Assembly: GCA_963717635.1 (NCBI GenBank)
Contig: OY970347.1
Location: 496,001-560,000, forward strand
DNA: 64,000 nt
Source of the DNA: JALZKA01 sp963717635
GTDB taxonomy: Bacteria > Actinomycetota > Thermoleophilia > Solirubrobacterales > 70-9
Reading direction: 5' to 3'
Program-made: the position numbers and the translations under genes
In this document: piece after piece, positions 34,414 to 42,646 of the stretch
Position numbering within the stretch: the stretch's first letter is position 1
Layout of the letters: each line of letters starts with the position of its first letter
The notes under the pieces: generated by a model
What the model was told of the DNA's origin: nothing
The model's input: only the letters and a program-made list of their open reading frames with translations
Database searches by the model: none

Positions 34414-35553
34414 ATGCCGCAGGGCACCGCCACGCACGCTCCCGCGTCCGCCGACACGCCCGCCGACTTCATGCCGCTGAACGGCATCGATCACATCGAG
34501 CTCTACGTCGGCAACGCCGCCCAGGCCGCGTACTTCTACGAGCACGCCTTCGGCTTCAGGCCGATCGCCTACGCGGGGCTCGAGACCGGCCTGCGCGATC
34601 GCACCTCGCACGTCCTACAGCAGGGGCGCATCCGCCTGGTCCTGACCGGCGCGCTGCACTCCGACACGGAGATCGCTCGCCATCACGCCGAGCACGGCGA
34701 CGGCGTCAAGTCGATCGCGCTCTCGGTGCCCGACGTGAACCACGCGCACGACGAGGCCGTCAAGCGCGGCGCTCGCAGCGTCGAGACGCCCAACGTCGTC
34801 AGCGACGAGCACGGCCAGGTCAGCCGCGCGAGCATCGCGACCTACGGCGACACCCTCCACACGTTCATCGATCGCTCGCTCTACAGCGGCCCGTTTGCCC
34901 CGCGGTTCGCGATGCGCGAGACCCGCAGGCCCTCGGACGCCGACGAGATGCTGCTCGCAATCGACCACGTCGTCGGCAACGTCGAGCTCGGCCACATGGA
35001 GGAGTGGGTCCGGTTCTACGAGGAAGTCTTCGGCATGGTCGAAATGGTCCACTTCTCGGACGAGGCGATCTCGACCGACTACTCGGCGCTGATGTCGAAG
35101 GTCGTCGCCTCCGGCAACGGGCGCATCAAGTTCCCGATCAACGAGCCGGCCGCGGGCAAGCGCAAGTCGCAGATCGACGAGTACCTCGACTTCTACGAGG
35201 GCGCCGGCGCCCAGCACATCGCCGTGGCGACCCGCGACATCGTCGCCACGGTCACCGAGCTGCGCCGACGCGGGGTCGAATTCCTGCCGATCCCCGATGC
35301 CTATTACGACGAGGTGCCCGAGCGGGTGCCGGAGGTCGCCGGCCAGCTCTCCGACCTGCGCGAGCAGGGCATCCTGGTCGACCACGACGACGAGGGCTAC
35401 CTGCTGCAGATCTTCACGAAGCCGGTGGGCGACCGGCCGACGGTGTTCTTCGAGGTCATCGAGCGCCATGGGGCCACGGGCTTTGGCGCCGGCAACTTCA
35501 AGGCGCTGTTCGAAGCGATCGAGCGCGAACAGGAGAAGCGGGGGAATCTTTGA
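34414..35553 (+). CDS. hppD: 4-hydroxyphenylpyruvate dioxygenase
   Basis: A 379-residue Fe(II) dioxygenase with two VOC halves. Iron ligands are predicted as His185 (LLAIDHVVG), His268 (GAQHIAVAT) and Glu347 (TVFFEVIERHG). C-terminal GATGFGAGNFKALFEAIERE is the hallmark gating helix. It converts 4-hydroxyphenylpyruvate to homogentisate. An AAGGAG about 7 bases before ATG 34414 is a clear ribosome site. It is followed after 55 bases by hmgA; the gap holds the copy C element. Confidence 0.97.
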   Translation: MPQGTATHAPASADTPADFMPLNGIDHIELYVGNAAQAAYFYEHAFGFRPIAYAGLETGLRDRTSHVLQQGRIRLVLTGALHSDTEIARHHAEHGDGVKSIALSVPDVNHAHDEAVKRGARSVETPNVVSDEHGQVSRASIATYGDTLHTFIDRSLYSGPFAPRFAMRETRRPSDADEMLLAIDHVVGNVELGHMEEWVRFYEEVFGMVEMVHFSDEAISTDYSALMSKVVASGNGRIKFPINEPAAGKRKSQIDEYLDFYEGAGAQHIAVATRDIVATVTELRRRGVEFLPIPDAYYDEVPERVPEVAGQLSDLREQGILVDHDDEGYLLQIFTKPVGDRPTVFFEVIERHGATGFGAGNFKALFEAIEREQEKRGNL

Positions 35554-35603
35554 TGAGCGCCTTTAGACGCAAAAGCAGGTTTGCCCGAGTGGCAACGGAG
35601 GTG
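35554..35603 (+). repeat. intercistronic two-hairpin element, copy C
   Basis: Fills the hppD-hmgA gap. Nineteen bases at 35580-35598 (TTTGCCCGAGTGGCAACGG) are identical to the minus strand of 22040-22058 and form the TTGCC-CGAGT-GGCAA hairpin. The upstream hairpin is GCGCCT-TT-AGACGC, different in sequence from copy B but at the same place. The 3' end supplies GGAGG, 8 bases before the hmgA ATG. Confidence 0.6.
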
Positions 35604-35608
35604 TTCTA

Positions 35609-36793
35609 ATGCGCTACGCGCAACTAGGCGACGTCCCGGCCAAGCGCCACGTCCAGTTCCGCCAGAACGGCACCCTGCTGACCGAGGAGGTGATCGGCTT
35701 CGAGGGCTTCTCCGGAAACGAATCGATCCTGTACCACCTGTGGTCGCCCTGCCGGGTGCGCGAGATCGGCGAGTTCGAGCCGATCATCCGCGAGGAATGG
35801 GTGCCGGAGACCCACGTCCACCGGCTGACCGACACCAACCCGATCGAGGCCGGCGGCGACTGGCTCACGGGTCGTCGCCTGCTGCAGTTCAACGGCGACA
35901 TCGAGGTCTCGATCTGCAAGCCGAACGCCGATCGCGACGGCTTCTACCGCAACGGCGAGGGCGACGAGGTGCTGTTCATCCATCAGGGCACCGGCACCGT
36001 CGAGACGATCTTCGGCGACGTCTCCTACCGGCCGCACGACTACGTGGTGATCCCGCGTGGAACCACCTACCGGGTGCGGATGGAGGATGCAGAGCAGGTC
36101 TGGCTCTGCTTCCACACGCCGGGCGAGATCGAGACGCCGAACCGCTACCGCAACCGCTACGGCCAGCTGCTCGAGCACGCGCCGTATTCGCAGCGTGACT
36201 TCCACCCGCCGGCGGAGCTCCATACCCACACGGATCGCGGCGACTTCGAGCTGACGGTCCGCGTTCGCGACGGCCACCAGACCTACGTGCTCGACTACCA
36301 CCCGTTCGACGTCGTCGGCTGGGACGGCTACGTCTATCCCTACACCTTCAACACCGACGACTTCGAGCCGATCACCGGGCGCATCCACATGCCGCCCCCG
36401 GTCCACCAGACGTTCCAGGGGCAAAACTTCGTGATCTGCTCGTTCTGCCCGCGCGAGCTGGACTACGACCCGGAGGCGATCGCGCTCCCGTACCACCACT
36501 CGAACGTCCAATCCGAGGAGGCCATCTACTACGTGGACGGCCAGTTCGGCTCGCGCAAGGGAGTCGACATCGGGATGATCACGCTGCACCCCTCGGGTCT
36601 GCCGCACGGCCCCCAGCCGGGCTTGGTCGAGGCCTCGCTCGGCGCGCGGCGAACCGAGGAGCTGGCGGTCATGTGGGACACGTTCAAGCCGCTCCAGCTG
36701 ACGGGGCTCGCGCGCGACCTGGACAAGCCCGACTACGCACTCTCGTGGTACGAGCCCGACGGCGCCGAGGTTGGCGTGACGACGACAGGCTGA
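35609..36793 (+). CDS. hmgA: homogentisate 1,2-dioxygenase
   Basis: A 394-residue cupin-type Fe(II) dioxygenase opening homogentisate to maleylacetoacetate. Residue blocks typical of the bacterial family include EEWVPETHVHRLTDTNP, GEGDEVLFIHQGTGTVET, VIPRGTTYRV, and PPVHQTFQGQNFVICSFCPR with MITLHPSGLPHGPQPG carrying iron-ligand His residues. GGAGG precedes ATG 35609. Its stop overlaps the phenylalanine hydroxylase ATG (TGATG), so the two are coupled. Confidence 0.95.
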   Translation: MRYAQLGDVPAKRHVQFRQNGTLLTEEVIGFEGFSGNESILYHLWSPCRVREIGEFEPIIREEWVPETHVHRLTDTNPIEAGGDWLTGRRLLQFNGDIEVSICKPNADRDGFYRNGEGDEVLFIHQGTGTVETIFGDVSYRPHDYVVIPRGTTYRVRMEDAEQVWLCFHTPGEIETPNRYRNRYGQLLEHAPYSQRDFHPPAELHTHTDRGDFELTVRVRDGHQTYVLDYHPFDVVGWDGYVYPYTFNTDDFEPITGRIHMPPPVHQTFQGQNFVICSFCPRELDYDPEAIALPYHHSNVQSEEAIYYVDGQFGSRKGVDIGMITLHPSGLPHGPQPGLVEASLGARRTEELAVMWDTFKPLQLTGLARDLDKPDYALSWYEPDGAEVGVTTTG

Positions 36794-37689
36794 TGTTCGA
36801 GGAAGCACAGCTCTACTCGCCGGTCACCAAGGGCGACGACGGCGTCACCGTTCATCTCGCCGACGACCATCCCGGCGTCAACGATCCCGCCTACCGCGAG
36901 CGGCGCAACACGATCGCCGCGGCGGCTCTGGACTGGATCCCGGGCGAGCCGGTGCCGCGGATCGACTACACCGAGGCCGAGCACGAGGTCTGGCGCACGG
37001 TCTGCCGCGAGCTCGCGCCCAAGCACTCAAAGTACGCATGCCGGGCGTTTCGCGAGGCGCTGGCCGCGCTCGATCTGCCGACCGACCGGATTCCGCAGCT
37101 CGACGAGGTCACCGCCGGGCTCAAGCCGCTGAGCGGCTTCACCTACGTCCCGGCGGCCGGAATCGTGCCGCTGGACGAGTTCTACGGGTCGCTGGCGGAC
37201 GGCGAGTTCCACTCCACCCAGTACGTGCGCCACCACGAGGCGCCGCTCTATACACCGGAGCCGGACCTGATCCACGAGGTGATCGGCCACGGGCACCTGC
37301 TCGCCGATCCTCAGGTCGCCGAGGTCAACCGGCTCGCCGGCGAGGCGGCGCGGCGCTGCCAGACGCAGGAGGGTCTGCAACTGGTCGCGGACGTCTTTTG
37401 GTTCACGATCGAGTTCGGCGTCCTGCGCGAGGACGGCGAGCTGCGCGCCTATGGCGCCGGGATCCTCTCCTCGTACGGCGAGATCGAGGAGTTCCGCGGC
37501 ATGGAGATCAGGCCGCTCGACTTCGCGCAGATGGCGACGATCGAGTACGACATCACGCACTACCAGCCGGTCCTGTTCGGCGCCGAATCCATGGACCACA
37601 TGGTCGACGCGGTCAGCTGGTTCTTCGCCGAGTGCGACGACGACACGCCGGCCCGGCTAGGCGTCGACGTCGCCGCCCCGGCATCCTGA
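36793..37689 (+). CDS. phhA: phenylalanine 4-monooxygenase
   Basis: A 298-residue monomeric-type aromatic amino acid hydroxylase. The non-haem iron ligands fit His161 and His166 in LIHEVIGHGHLLADP and Glu207 in WFTIEFGV. FTYVPAAGIVPLDEFY and IRPLDFAQMATIEYDITHYQ are conserved family blocks. It converts phenylalanine to tyrosine with a reduced pterin. It is the last gene of hppD-hmgA-phhA. No pterin dehydratase or tyrosine aminotransferase lies nearby. Confidence 0.93.
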   Translation: MFEEAQLYSPVTKGDDGVTVHLADDHPGVNDPAYRERRNTIAAAALDWIPGEPVPRIDYTEAEHEVWRTVCRELAPKHSKYACRAFREALAALDLPTDRIPQLDEVTAGLKPLSGFTYVPAAGIVPLDEFYGSLADGEFHSTQYVRHHEAPLYTPEPDLIHEVIGHGHLLADPQVAEVNRLAGEAARRCQTQEGLQLVADVFWFTIEFGVLREDGELRAYGAGILSSYGEIEEFRGMEIRPLDFAQMATIEYDITHYQPVLFGAESMDHMVDAVSWFFAECDDDTPARLGVDVAAPAS

Positions 37690-37711
37690 CGGCTCTACTA
37701 GCTCGAACTCC

Positions 37712-38185
37712 TCAGGGTGAGGCGCACAACGCGATTGCGGCCACCTGATGGGAGGTATCTGACGGGTGCGACGAGGCAGCCGTCCAACCGGTGGGCGTAC
37801 TGCCGTTTGCGCTGGGTTCCGGGCGATTGATCCGGAGGATGGCCCCGGCGGTGCTGAGGCTCGCGCCGCCGCCGACAACGCGCTCCCCTGGGTTGCAGTC
37901 CGCGGTGATGATCGGAGAGCCAGCGGAGGTCGAAGTGGCCGAGCGGGAGACCACGTCGTCGAGCGCCAACGTCTCCTCGTCGATGTCAGCACCGGTGAGC
38001 GAGTCGGTAGCCACCTTGGGCGACTTGACTGCATTGCTCTTCAGATCGCCTGTCTTCACCTGACCGTTCTTGATGTGCCGCGACTTCACACTGTTCTTCT
38101 CCAGCGCCCACGCGATCCCGCCGCCGAGGGCAAGAAAGAGAGCGAGCGTGGCCACCACGTTGCTATAGGTCAGCCGATCCTTCAT
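37712..38185 (-). CDS. secreted/membrane-anchored repeat protein (lineage-typical)
   Basis: A 157-residue protein. It starts MKDRLTYSNVVATLALFLAL with a single hydrophobic segment, then short repeats (SVKSRHIKNGQVKTGDLKSN, AVKSPKVATDSLTGADID) that resemble a left-handed beta-helix or coil. The C-terminal half has two Cys (TADCNPGERVVGGGAS and IALCASP) likely forming a disulfide. I recall this N-terminal signature as common in Solirubrobacterales genomes. Function unknown; probably exported and anchored. Confidence 0.75.
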   Translation of the reverse strand: MKDRLTYSNVVATLALFLALGGGIAWALEKNSVKSRHIKNGQVKTGDLKSNAVKSPKVATDSLTGADIDEETLALDDVVSRSATSTSAGSPIITADCNPGERVVGGGASLSTAGAILRINRPEPSANGSTPTGWTAASSHPSDTSHQVAAIALCASP

Positions 38186-38278
38186 CCCAGTGCCTCCTGG
38201 CTTCGTTTACGTCTCGGGCGACACTATCCCAGCGGCTCCTGGGTTGGTGATGTCGCATTGCCAGGTACGCCCGACGGC

Positions 38279-38307
38279 TTGACGGAGCATTCGGGCGCCG
38301 GTACGCT
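38279..38307 (+). promoter_or_regulatory. sigma-70-like promoter of the repeat propeller gene
   Basis: TTGACG (38279-38284), exactly 17 bases, then TACGCT (38302-38307). The start codon is 28 bases downstream with GGAAAGGG before it. It is the best -35/-10 pair I found in the window and serves as a reference for the -10 sequence TACGCT seen elsewhere. Confidence 0.6.
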
Positions 38308-38335
38308 CGGGCCAGTCGATCGGAAAGGGTTTCTG

Positions 38336-39615
38336 ATGGCGGGGATGCAGGTCGGGACGAGTGGGGCCAAGCGTTGCGCGATCGCGACAGCGGTAACGGC
38401 GGCAGCGTTCCTGGCGGCGTTGCCGGCGCTGGCAGCGGGGCCCAAGACCAGGCTGATCAGCCAGACCTCGGGCGGCGCACCCGCCGAGGGGTACAACGTC
38501 GCGCCCTCGATTTCCACTTCGGGCCGCTATGTGGCGTTCCAATCCGACGCGGCCAACCTCCCCGGCGACCTCTACACGAACATCTTCGTGCGCGACCGCA
38601 AGACCGGCAAGACCCGCCTGGTCAGCAAGACCTCTGCCGGCGACGCGGCGACGGGCAACAGCGCGGACCCGTCGGTCTCCGGCTCGGGTCGCTACGTGGC
38701 GTTCGAGTCCTTCGCCACGAACCTGCCCGGCGCTGGCATGTACTCCCAGCTCTACGTCCACGACCGCAAGACCGGCAAGACCCGCCTGGTCAGTAAGACC
38801 TCGACGGGTGAAGTGATCGACGGCGGCAGCACCGTTCCGGTGCTCTCCAGGAGCGGTCGCTACGTGGCGTTCGAGTCATACGGGAGCAACCTCCCAGGCA
38901 GCACCTTCGGCGACGTCTACGTCCACGACCGCAAGACCGGCAAGACCCGCCTGGTCAGTAAGACCTCTGCCGGCGATCCTCTCGACAGCGCCGGGCTGAC
39001 GCCCTCGATCTCGGCCTCGGGCCGATATGTCGGCTTCGCGTCGCTGGCCACCAACCTTCCGGCGGGGGGCGGCTCACAGCAGATCTACCTCCATGACCGC
39101 AAGACCGGCAAGACGCGCCTGGTCAGCAAGACCTCGGGCGGCGAGCCGGCGGACGGGGGGACTCCAGCACCGTCGCCGTGTCCGCCACCGGCCGCTACGT
39201 GGCGTTCAGCTCGCTGGCCCCCAATCTCCCCGGGAACGACACCGTCACAGACGTCTACCTCCACGACCGCAAGACCGGCAAGACCCGCCTAGTCAGCAAG
39301 TCTTCGGCCGGCGACCCCGTCGCTCAGGACGCGTCCAACCCCGCGGTCTCAGGCTCGGGGCGGTACGTCGCCTTCTACTCATCCGCCACCAACCTGCCGG
39401 GTAACGACGACTTCCTCGACGTCTACGTCCACGACCGCAAGCGCGGCAAGACCCGCCTGGCCAGCAAGACCACTGGTGGCGTCCCGGCCGACGGCGACAG
39501 CCTCGACACGGCGATGTCCGGCTCGGGGCGCTTCGTCGCCTTCTACTCGAACGCCGACAACCTGCCCGGCACCGACGGCTCTGCTGACGTCTTCGTCCAC
39601 GGCCGGCTGCCGTAG
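38336..39615 (+). pseudogene. secreted repeat beta-propeller (TolB/WD40-like), one-base frameshift
   Basis: A signal peptide (AVTAAAFLAALPALAAG) is followed by about seven propeller-like blades of 55-57 residues. Each blade carries SGRYVAF, NLPG and HDRKTGKTRLVSKTS. The first frame ends in the fifth interval; the +1 shifted frame continues VSATGRYVAFSSLAPNLPGN to the stop at 39615. Blade starts are 165 or 168 bases apart except the fifth (170, where 171 is expected). This places a one-base loss in the G6 tract at 39155-39160. It could be a real mutation, slippage or an assembly error. Confidence 0.75.
38594..39480 (+). repeat. in-gene tandem repeat, period 165-171 bp
   Basis: Near-identical DNA encoding DRKTGKTRLVSK begins at 38594, 38762, 38927, 39095, 39265 and 39433. 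High nucleotide identity between blades, not only protein identity, implies recent duplication or gene conversion. Such repeats also make the locus prone to length change. Confidence 0.8.
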
Positions 39616-39618
39616 CGC

Positions 39619-40776
39619 TCAGCCACGGTAGTCAAGACCGAGCCAGCCGGCGATAACGGCGAGCTCCTCGGCCAGCGCCTCCCGGGCGTCGCGCGGCGCT
39701 GACTCCTCGAAGTGCGCCGCCTGGACCAGCAGCCGGCCGCGCTTGCGGTCGGACTTCAGGTCGACGCGCGCGACCAGCCGGTCGCCGAGCAGGAACGGCA
39801 GCACGTAGTAGCCGTGCACCCGCTTCGGAGCGGGCACGTAGATCTCGATCCGGTAGCGGAAGCCGAACAGCCGCTCGACCCGGGGCCGCGCCCAGATCAG
39901 CGAGTCGAACGGCCCGATCAGCGTCCGGGCCTCGACCCGCCGCGGAACGCTCGCCTCGTGCCAGAGGTATCCCCGCGTCTGGCCCCAGCCCTCGACCTCG
40001 ACCGGCAGCAGCTCGCCCGATTCCACCAGCTCCGCCACGCGCTGCTTCGACTCGGCGGTCGGCAGCCGGAAATAGTCGCGTAGGTCGGGTTCGGCCGCGA
40101 CGCCGAGCGAGCGTGCCGCGATCCGCACCAGCTCGCGCTGAGCGTCAGCCGGTTCGGGCGTCGGCGTCTCGAGCACAGCGGCGGGCAGCACCCGCTCGGG
40201 GATGTCGTAGAGGCGCTGGAAGTTGCGCCGCCCGGCGGCGGTGATCCGGCCGCTCCAAAACAGCCACTCGACGGCCTTCTTCGAGTCCGTCCAATCCCAC
40301 CACGGACCGGTGCGCCGCGACTTGTCATCGGCCAGCTCCGAGGCCGTGACCGGGCCGCGTTCGCGCACCTGTCCGAGCACCGCCTCGACCAGTTCGGGCC
40401 GCTCGCTCTGGACCCGGACCATGCTGCCCCAGGCGTCTGAGGCGGCGCGGGCAATGCGCCAGCGGAGCAGCGGCTGGGTTGAGACCGGCAGCAGCGACGC
40501 CTCGTGGCCCCAGTACTCGAACAGGCGCCGCGGCGCGCGCTGCGAGGCGCGATCGAGCAGCGCCCGGTCGTACGGGCCGAGCCGGCTGAACAGCGGCAGG
40601 TAGTGGGCCCGCTCGAGGACGTTGACCGAGTCGATCTGGATCAGGGCGATCTTCTTGATGACGCGGCGGAGCGCCCAGCCATCGGGTTCGGATTGCGGCC
40701 GCGGGTCGGCGAATCCCTGCGCCGCGAGGGCGACCCGCCGCGCCTCGGCGGCCGACAGGCGCTCGCGAGGACTCAT
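39619..40776 (-). CDS. YcaQ-like DNA glycosylase (winged-helix, HTH_42 family)
   Basis: A 385-residue protein of the AlkX/YcaQ family that unhooks DNA interstrand crosslinks. The catalytic Q-x-D motif is at ALIQIDSVNVLERAHYLPLF (Gln47, Asp49). LFEYWGHEASLLP and the C-terminal RVHGYYVLPFLLGDRLVARV block are characteristic. ATG 40776 is used; the open frame upstream overlaps typA. It is divergent from typA and abuts the propeller gene stop. The active-site motif supports glycosylase activity; substrate not shown. Confidence 0.88.
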   Translation of the reverse strand: MSPRERLSAAEARRVALAAQGFADPRPQSEPDGWALRRVIKKIALIQIDSVNVLERAHYLPLFSRLGPYDRALLDRASQRAPRRLFEYWGHEASLLPVSTQPLLRWRIARAASDAWGSMVRVQSERPELVEAVLGQVRERGPVTASELADDKSRRTGPWWDWTDSKKAVEWLFWSGRITAAGRRNFQRLYDIPERVLPAAVLETPTPEPADAQRELVRIAARSLGVAAEPDLRDYFRLPTAESKQRVAELVESGELLPVEVEGWGQTRGYLWHEASVPRRVEARTLIGPFDSLIWARPRVERLFGFRYRIEIYVPAPKRVHGYYVLPFLLGDRLVARVDLKSDRKRGRLLVQAAHFEESAPRDAREALAEELAVIAGWLGLDYRG

Positions 40777-40787
40777 TGACTGGACGC

Positions 40788-40793
40788 TAGCTT
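40788..40793 (+). promoter_or_regulatory. putative -10 of typA, leaderless
   Basis: TAGCTT, 8 bases before GTG 40802, with no Shine-Dalgarno between. Consistent with other leaderless-looking starts here. Confidence 0.4.
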
Positions 40794-40801
40794 CATCGGC
40801 C

Positions 40802-42646
40802 GTGTCCCAGCTTCGGAACATCGCGATCGTCTCCCACGTCGACCACGGCAAGACCACCCTGGTCGACGCGATGCTGCGCCAGGCCGGGACGTTCGGCGCG
40901 CACGAGGAGATGGTCGAGCGGGTGATGGACTCCGGCGAGCAGGAGCGCGAGCGCGGGATCACGATCCTGGCCAAGAACGCGGCGGTCCGCTACCGCCCGG
41001 CGGGCGGCGACGAGGTCAAGGTGAACATCGTCGACACCCCGGGCCACGCCGACTTCGGGGGCGAGGTCGAGCGCGGGTTGACGATGGTCGACGGCGTCCT
41101 GCTCCTGGTCGATGCCTCGGAGGGCCCGCTGCCGCAGACGCGCTTCGTCCTGCGCAAGGCGCTGGAACAGAAGCTGCCGGTGATCCTCGTCGTCAACAAG
41201 GTCGATCGCGAAGATGCGCGGATCGACGAGGTCGTCGACGCCGTCTACGAGCTGTTCCTCGATCTCGACGCCGGGGACGAGCAGATCGAGTTCCCGATCC
41301 TCTACGCCTCGGCCCGTAACGGCTGGGCCACGACCGAGCAGGGGGTCGAGGGCAAGGACCTGACGCCGCTTTTCGAGGCGATCCTGGAGCGCGTTCCGGC
41401 CCCGGGCGGCGACCCGGCCGCGCCGCTCCAGGCGCTGGTCACGAACCTGGACTCCTCGCCCTACCACGGTCGCCTCGCGGTCTGCCGGGTCGAGCGCGGC
41501 ACCGTGAACAGCGCCCAGGACCTTGCCCTCTGCACGCGCTCGGGCGAGGTCGTGCCAGCCCGAATCGCGGCGCTCTACGTCAGCGAGGGGCTCGACCGGG
41601 TCGAGGTCGAGCACGCCGAGGCCGGCGAGGTCATCGTCATCGCGGGTATCCCCGACGTGACGATTGGCGAGACCCTCGCCGACCCCGAGCGCCCCGAGGC
41701 CCTGCCGCTGCTCGCCGTCGACGAGCCTGCGCTCTCGATGACGATCGGCGTCAACACGTCGCCGCTGGCCGGGCTCTCAGGCCGCAAGCTGACCGGGCGC
41801 CAGATCGAGGAGCGCCTGGAGGCCGAGCTGGTGGGCAACGTCAGCGTGCGGGTGGAGGGGACCGAGCGTCCCGACACCTGGGAGGTCCAGGGCAGGGGAG
41901 AGCTGCAGCTGGCGGTATTGGTCGAGACGATGCGCCGCGAGGGGTTCGAGCTGACGGTCGGCAAGCCGAAGGTCATGACGCGGGAGTTCGACGGCCGCGT
42001 CCACGAGCCCGTCGAGCGCCTCTCGATCGACGTGCCCGAGGAATACATGGGCGTCCTGACGCAGCTGCTCGCCCTCCGCAAGGGCAGGCTCGAGCACATG
42101 GTCAACCACAACACCGGCTGGATCAGGCTCGAGTTCCTGGTCCCCGCCAGGGGCCTGATCGGCCTGCGCTCCGAGTTCCTCACCGAGACGCGCGGCACCG
42201 GCATCCTGCACTCCGTCTTCGAGCGCTGGGCACCGTGGTTCGGCGAGATCAAGACGCGGCCGACGGGCTCGCTGGTCGCCGACCGGCAGGGGCGGACCGC
42301 CGGCTTCGCATTGATGAACCTGCAGGAGCGCGGCCGGCTCTTCGTCGGGCCGGGCGAGGAGGTCTACGAGGGCGCGATCGTGGGCGAGAACGCGCGCTCG
42401 GATGACCTCGACGTCAACCCGACCAAGGAGAAGCAGCAGACGAACATCCGCGCTGCCGGGGCCGACGAAGCGATCAAGCTGGTCCCGCACCAGCAGTTTT
42501 CCCTCGACCAGGCGCTGGAGTTCATCTCCGACGACGAGTGCGTCGAGGTGACCCCGGCCGACGTGCGCCTGCGCAAGGTCGTGCTGCCCGCGAACCAGCG
42601 CCAGAAGCTGGCGCGCGCCGCGAAGCCGAAGCCCGCGGAGGATTAG
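40802..42646 (+). CDS. typA: translational GTPase TypA/BipA
   Basis: A 614-residue ribosome-associated GTPase. G1 is SHVDHGKTTL, G2 is in ERERGITILAKN, G3 is DTPGHADFGGEVER and G4 is VVNKVDRED. TypA-specific C-terminal segments include LIGLRSEFLTETRGTGILHS and the KEKQQTNIRAAGADEA signature. GTG 40802 matches family N-termini (SQLRNIAIVSH). The gene acts in 50S assembly and stress adaptation. Full length; overlaps the next minus gene by 4 bases. Confidence 0.97.
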   Translation: MSQLRNIAIVSHVDHGKTTLVDAMLRQAGTFGAHEEMVERVMDSGEQERERGITILAKNAAVRYRPAGGDEVKVNIVDTPGHADFGGEVERGLTMVDGVLLLVDASEGPLPQTRFVLRKALEQKLPVILVVNKVDREDARIDEVVDAVYELFLDLDAGDEQIEFPILYASARNGWATTEQGVEGKDLTPLFEAILERVPAPGGDPAAPLQALVTNLDSSPYHGRLAVCRVERGTVNSAQDLALCTRSGEVVPARIAALYVSEGLDRVEVEHAEAGEVIVIAGIPDVTIGETLADPERPEALPLLAVDEPALSMTIGVNTSPLAGLSGRKLTGRQIEERLEAELVGNVSVRVEGTERPDTWEVQGRGELQLAVLVETMRREGFELTVGKPKVMTREFDGRVHEPVERLSIDVPEEYMGVLTQLLALRKGRLEHMVNHNTGWIRLEFLVPARGLIGLRSEFLTETRGTGILHSVFERWAPWFGEIKTRPTGSLVADRQGRTAGFALMNLQERGRLFVGPGEEVYEGAIVGENARSDDLDVNPTKEKQQTNIRAAGADEAIKLVPHQQFSLDQALEFISDDECVEVTPADVRLRKVVLPANQRQKLARAAKPKPAED

